From the NCBI GenBank assembly GCA_012729875.1, contig JAAYCC010000027.1, positions 1-6,471 of the forward strand: a stretch of DNA of 6,471 nt, given 5' to 3'. Shown piece by piece: positions 6,242-6,471 of this stretch. This stretch comes from Clostridiales bacterium. GTDB taxonomy: Bacteria; Bacillota; Clostridia; Oscillospirales; Oscillospiraceae. The notes beneath the pieces are model-generated. The model did no database searches, was not told the origin of the DNA, and saw nothing but the letters and a program-made list of their open reading frames with translations. Made by a program: the position numbers and the translations under genes. Positions within the stretch are counted from its first letter, which is position 1, and the number at the start of each line of letters is the position of its first letter.

Positions 6242-6471
6242 ATGTACGCTATCGGAAAAAACATACTCAAGACCGCCATTGAGGATCAGCTGGCCGCGCG
6301 CTACGGTATAAAAGCCAGAGATGCGACGCGGGAGCAGATGTTCTCCGTCTGCGCCATACTTCTCCGCGAGATGATCTCCCGCAACCGGGTACTGAATGAA
6401 AAAGACGAGGGTAGGCAGCTGCACTACCTGTCCATGGAGTTTCTTATGGGCCGTTCTCTTGAAAAAAACGC
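6242..6471 (+). CDS. glgP: Glycogen/starch phosphorylase GlgP, 3'-truncated by window edge
   Basis: Degrades alpha-1,4-glucan with inorganic phosphate to release glucose-1-phosphate, using pyridoxal phosphate (family GT35, cytosolic). Only the first 76 codons plus two bases are inside the window; the family is usually about 800 aa, so more than nine tenths, including the cofactor lysine, lies downstream. The identification rests on the signature HYLSMEFLMGRSL (61-73), the strongly conserved N-terminal motif of glycogen and maltodextrin phosphorylases. Before it is a helical stretch (about 10-57) like the usual N-terminus. No stop codon interrupts the reading frame to the window end. Its place as last gene after glgA matches the Bacillus subtilis glgBCDAP order. 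Whether it prefers glycogen or maltodextrins cannot be judged from this fragment; the context favours glycogen. Confidence 0.92.
   Translation, partial: MYAIGKNILKTAIEDQLAARYGIKARDATREQMFSVCAILLREMISRNRVLNEKDEGRQLHYLSMEFLMGRSLEKN

Larger units (their letters stand above)
546..6471 (+). other. glgBCDAP glycogen operon (3' end outside window)
   Basis: Five co-directional genes with gaps of 39, 2, -4 and 13 bases and no terminator-like hairpin between them, so they most likely form one transcript. The set covers ADP-glucose formation, chain elongation, branching and phosphorolysis. A promoter was not identified: the terminator at 500-525 leaves only 20 bases before glgB. Confidence 0.85.

Overview
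This window holds a glycogen (bacterial alpha-1,4/1,6-glucan) metabolism operon in the order glgB-glgC-glgD-glgA-glgP, all on the + strand. It is preceded by the 3' part of a peptidyl-tRNA hydrolase gene (pth). A separate GlgC and GlgD, made from adjacent genes, is a Firmicutes trait. The order matches the glgBCDAP operon of Bacillus subtilis. The GC content is about mid-50s percent by eye, and the protein flavour is clostridial, so a clostridial Firmicute, perhaps an Oscillospiraceae/Ruminococcaceae-type gut bacterium, is my best guess. The genus cannot be fixed from this sequence.

Layout: 1-501 is pth, cut at its 5' end by the window edge. 500-525 is an intrinsic terminator overlapping the pth stop codon. 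546-2450 is glgB (branching enzyme). 2490-3683 is glgC (ADP-glucose pyrophosphorylase, catalytic subunit). 3686-4807 is glgD (catalytically degenerate GlgC paralogue). 4804-6228 is glgA (glycogen synthase). 6242-6471 is the start of glgP (glycogen phosphorylase), cut at its 3' end by the window edge. Coding density is very high: the largest gap is the 44 bases between pth and glgB, and no stretch over 300 bases lacks a gene.

How the genes work together: GlgC, probably complexed with GlgD, makes ADP-glucose from glucose-1-phosphate and ATP. GlgA adds the glucose to alpha-1,4 chains, GlgB introduces alpha-1,6 branches, and GlgP releases glucose-1-phosphate again by phosphorolysis. glgC, glgD, glgA and glgP each have a clear Shine-Dalgarno sequence and are spaced from -4 to +13 bases from their neighbour, which points to one polycistronic, partly translationally coupled message.

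I found no mobile element, CRISPR array, RNA gene, frameshift or undescribed system. The points most worth a second look are the terminator only 20 bases upstream of the glgB start codon, with no convincing promoter after it, the loss of substrate-site motifs in GlgD, and a start-codon choice for glgD that removes an apparent overlap with glgC.
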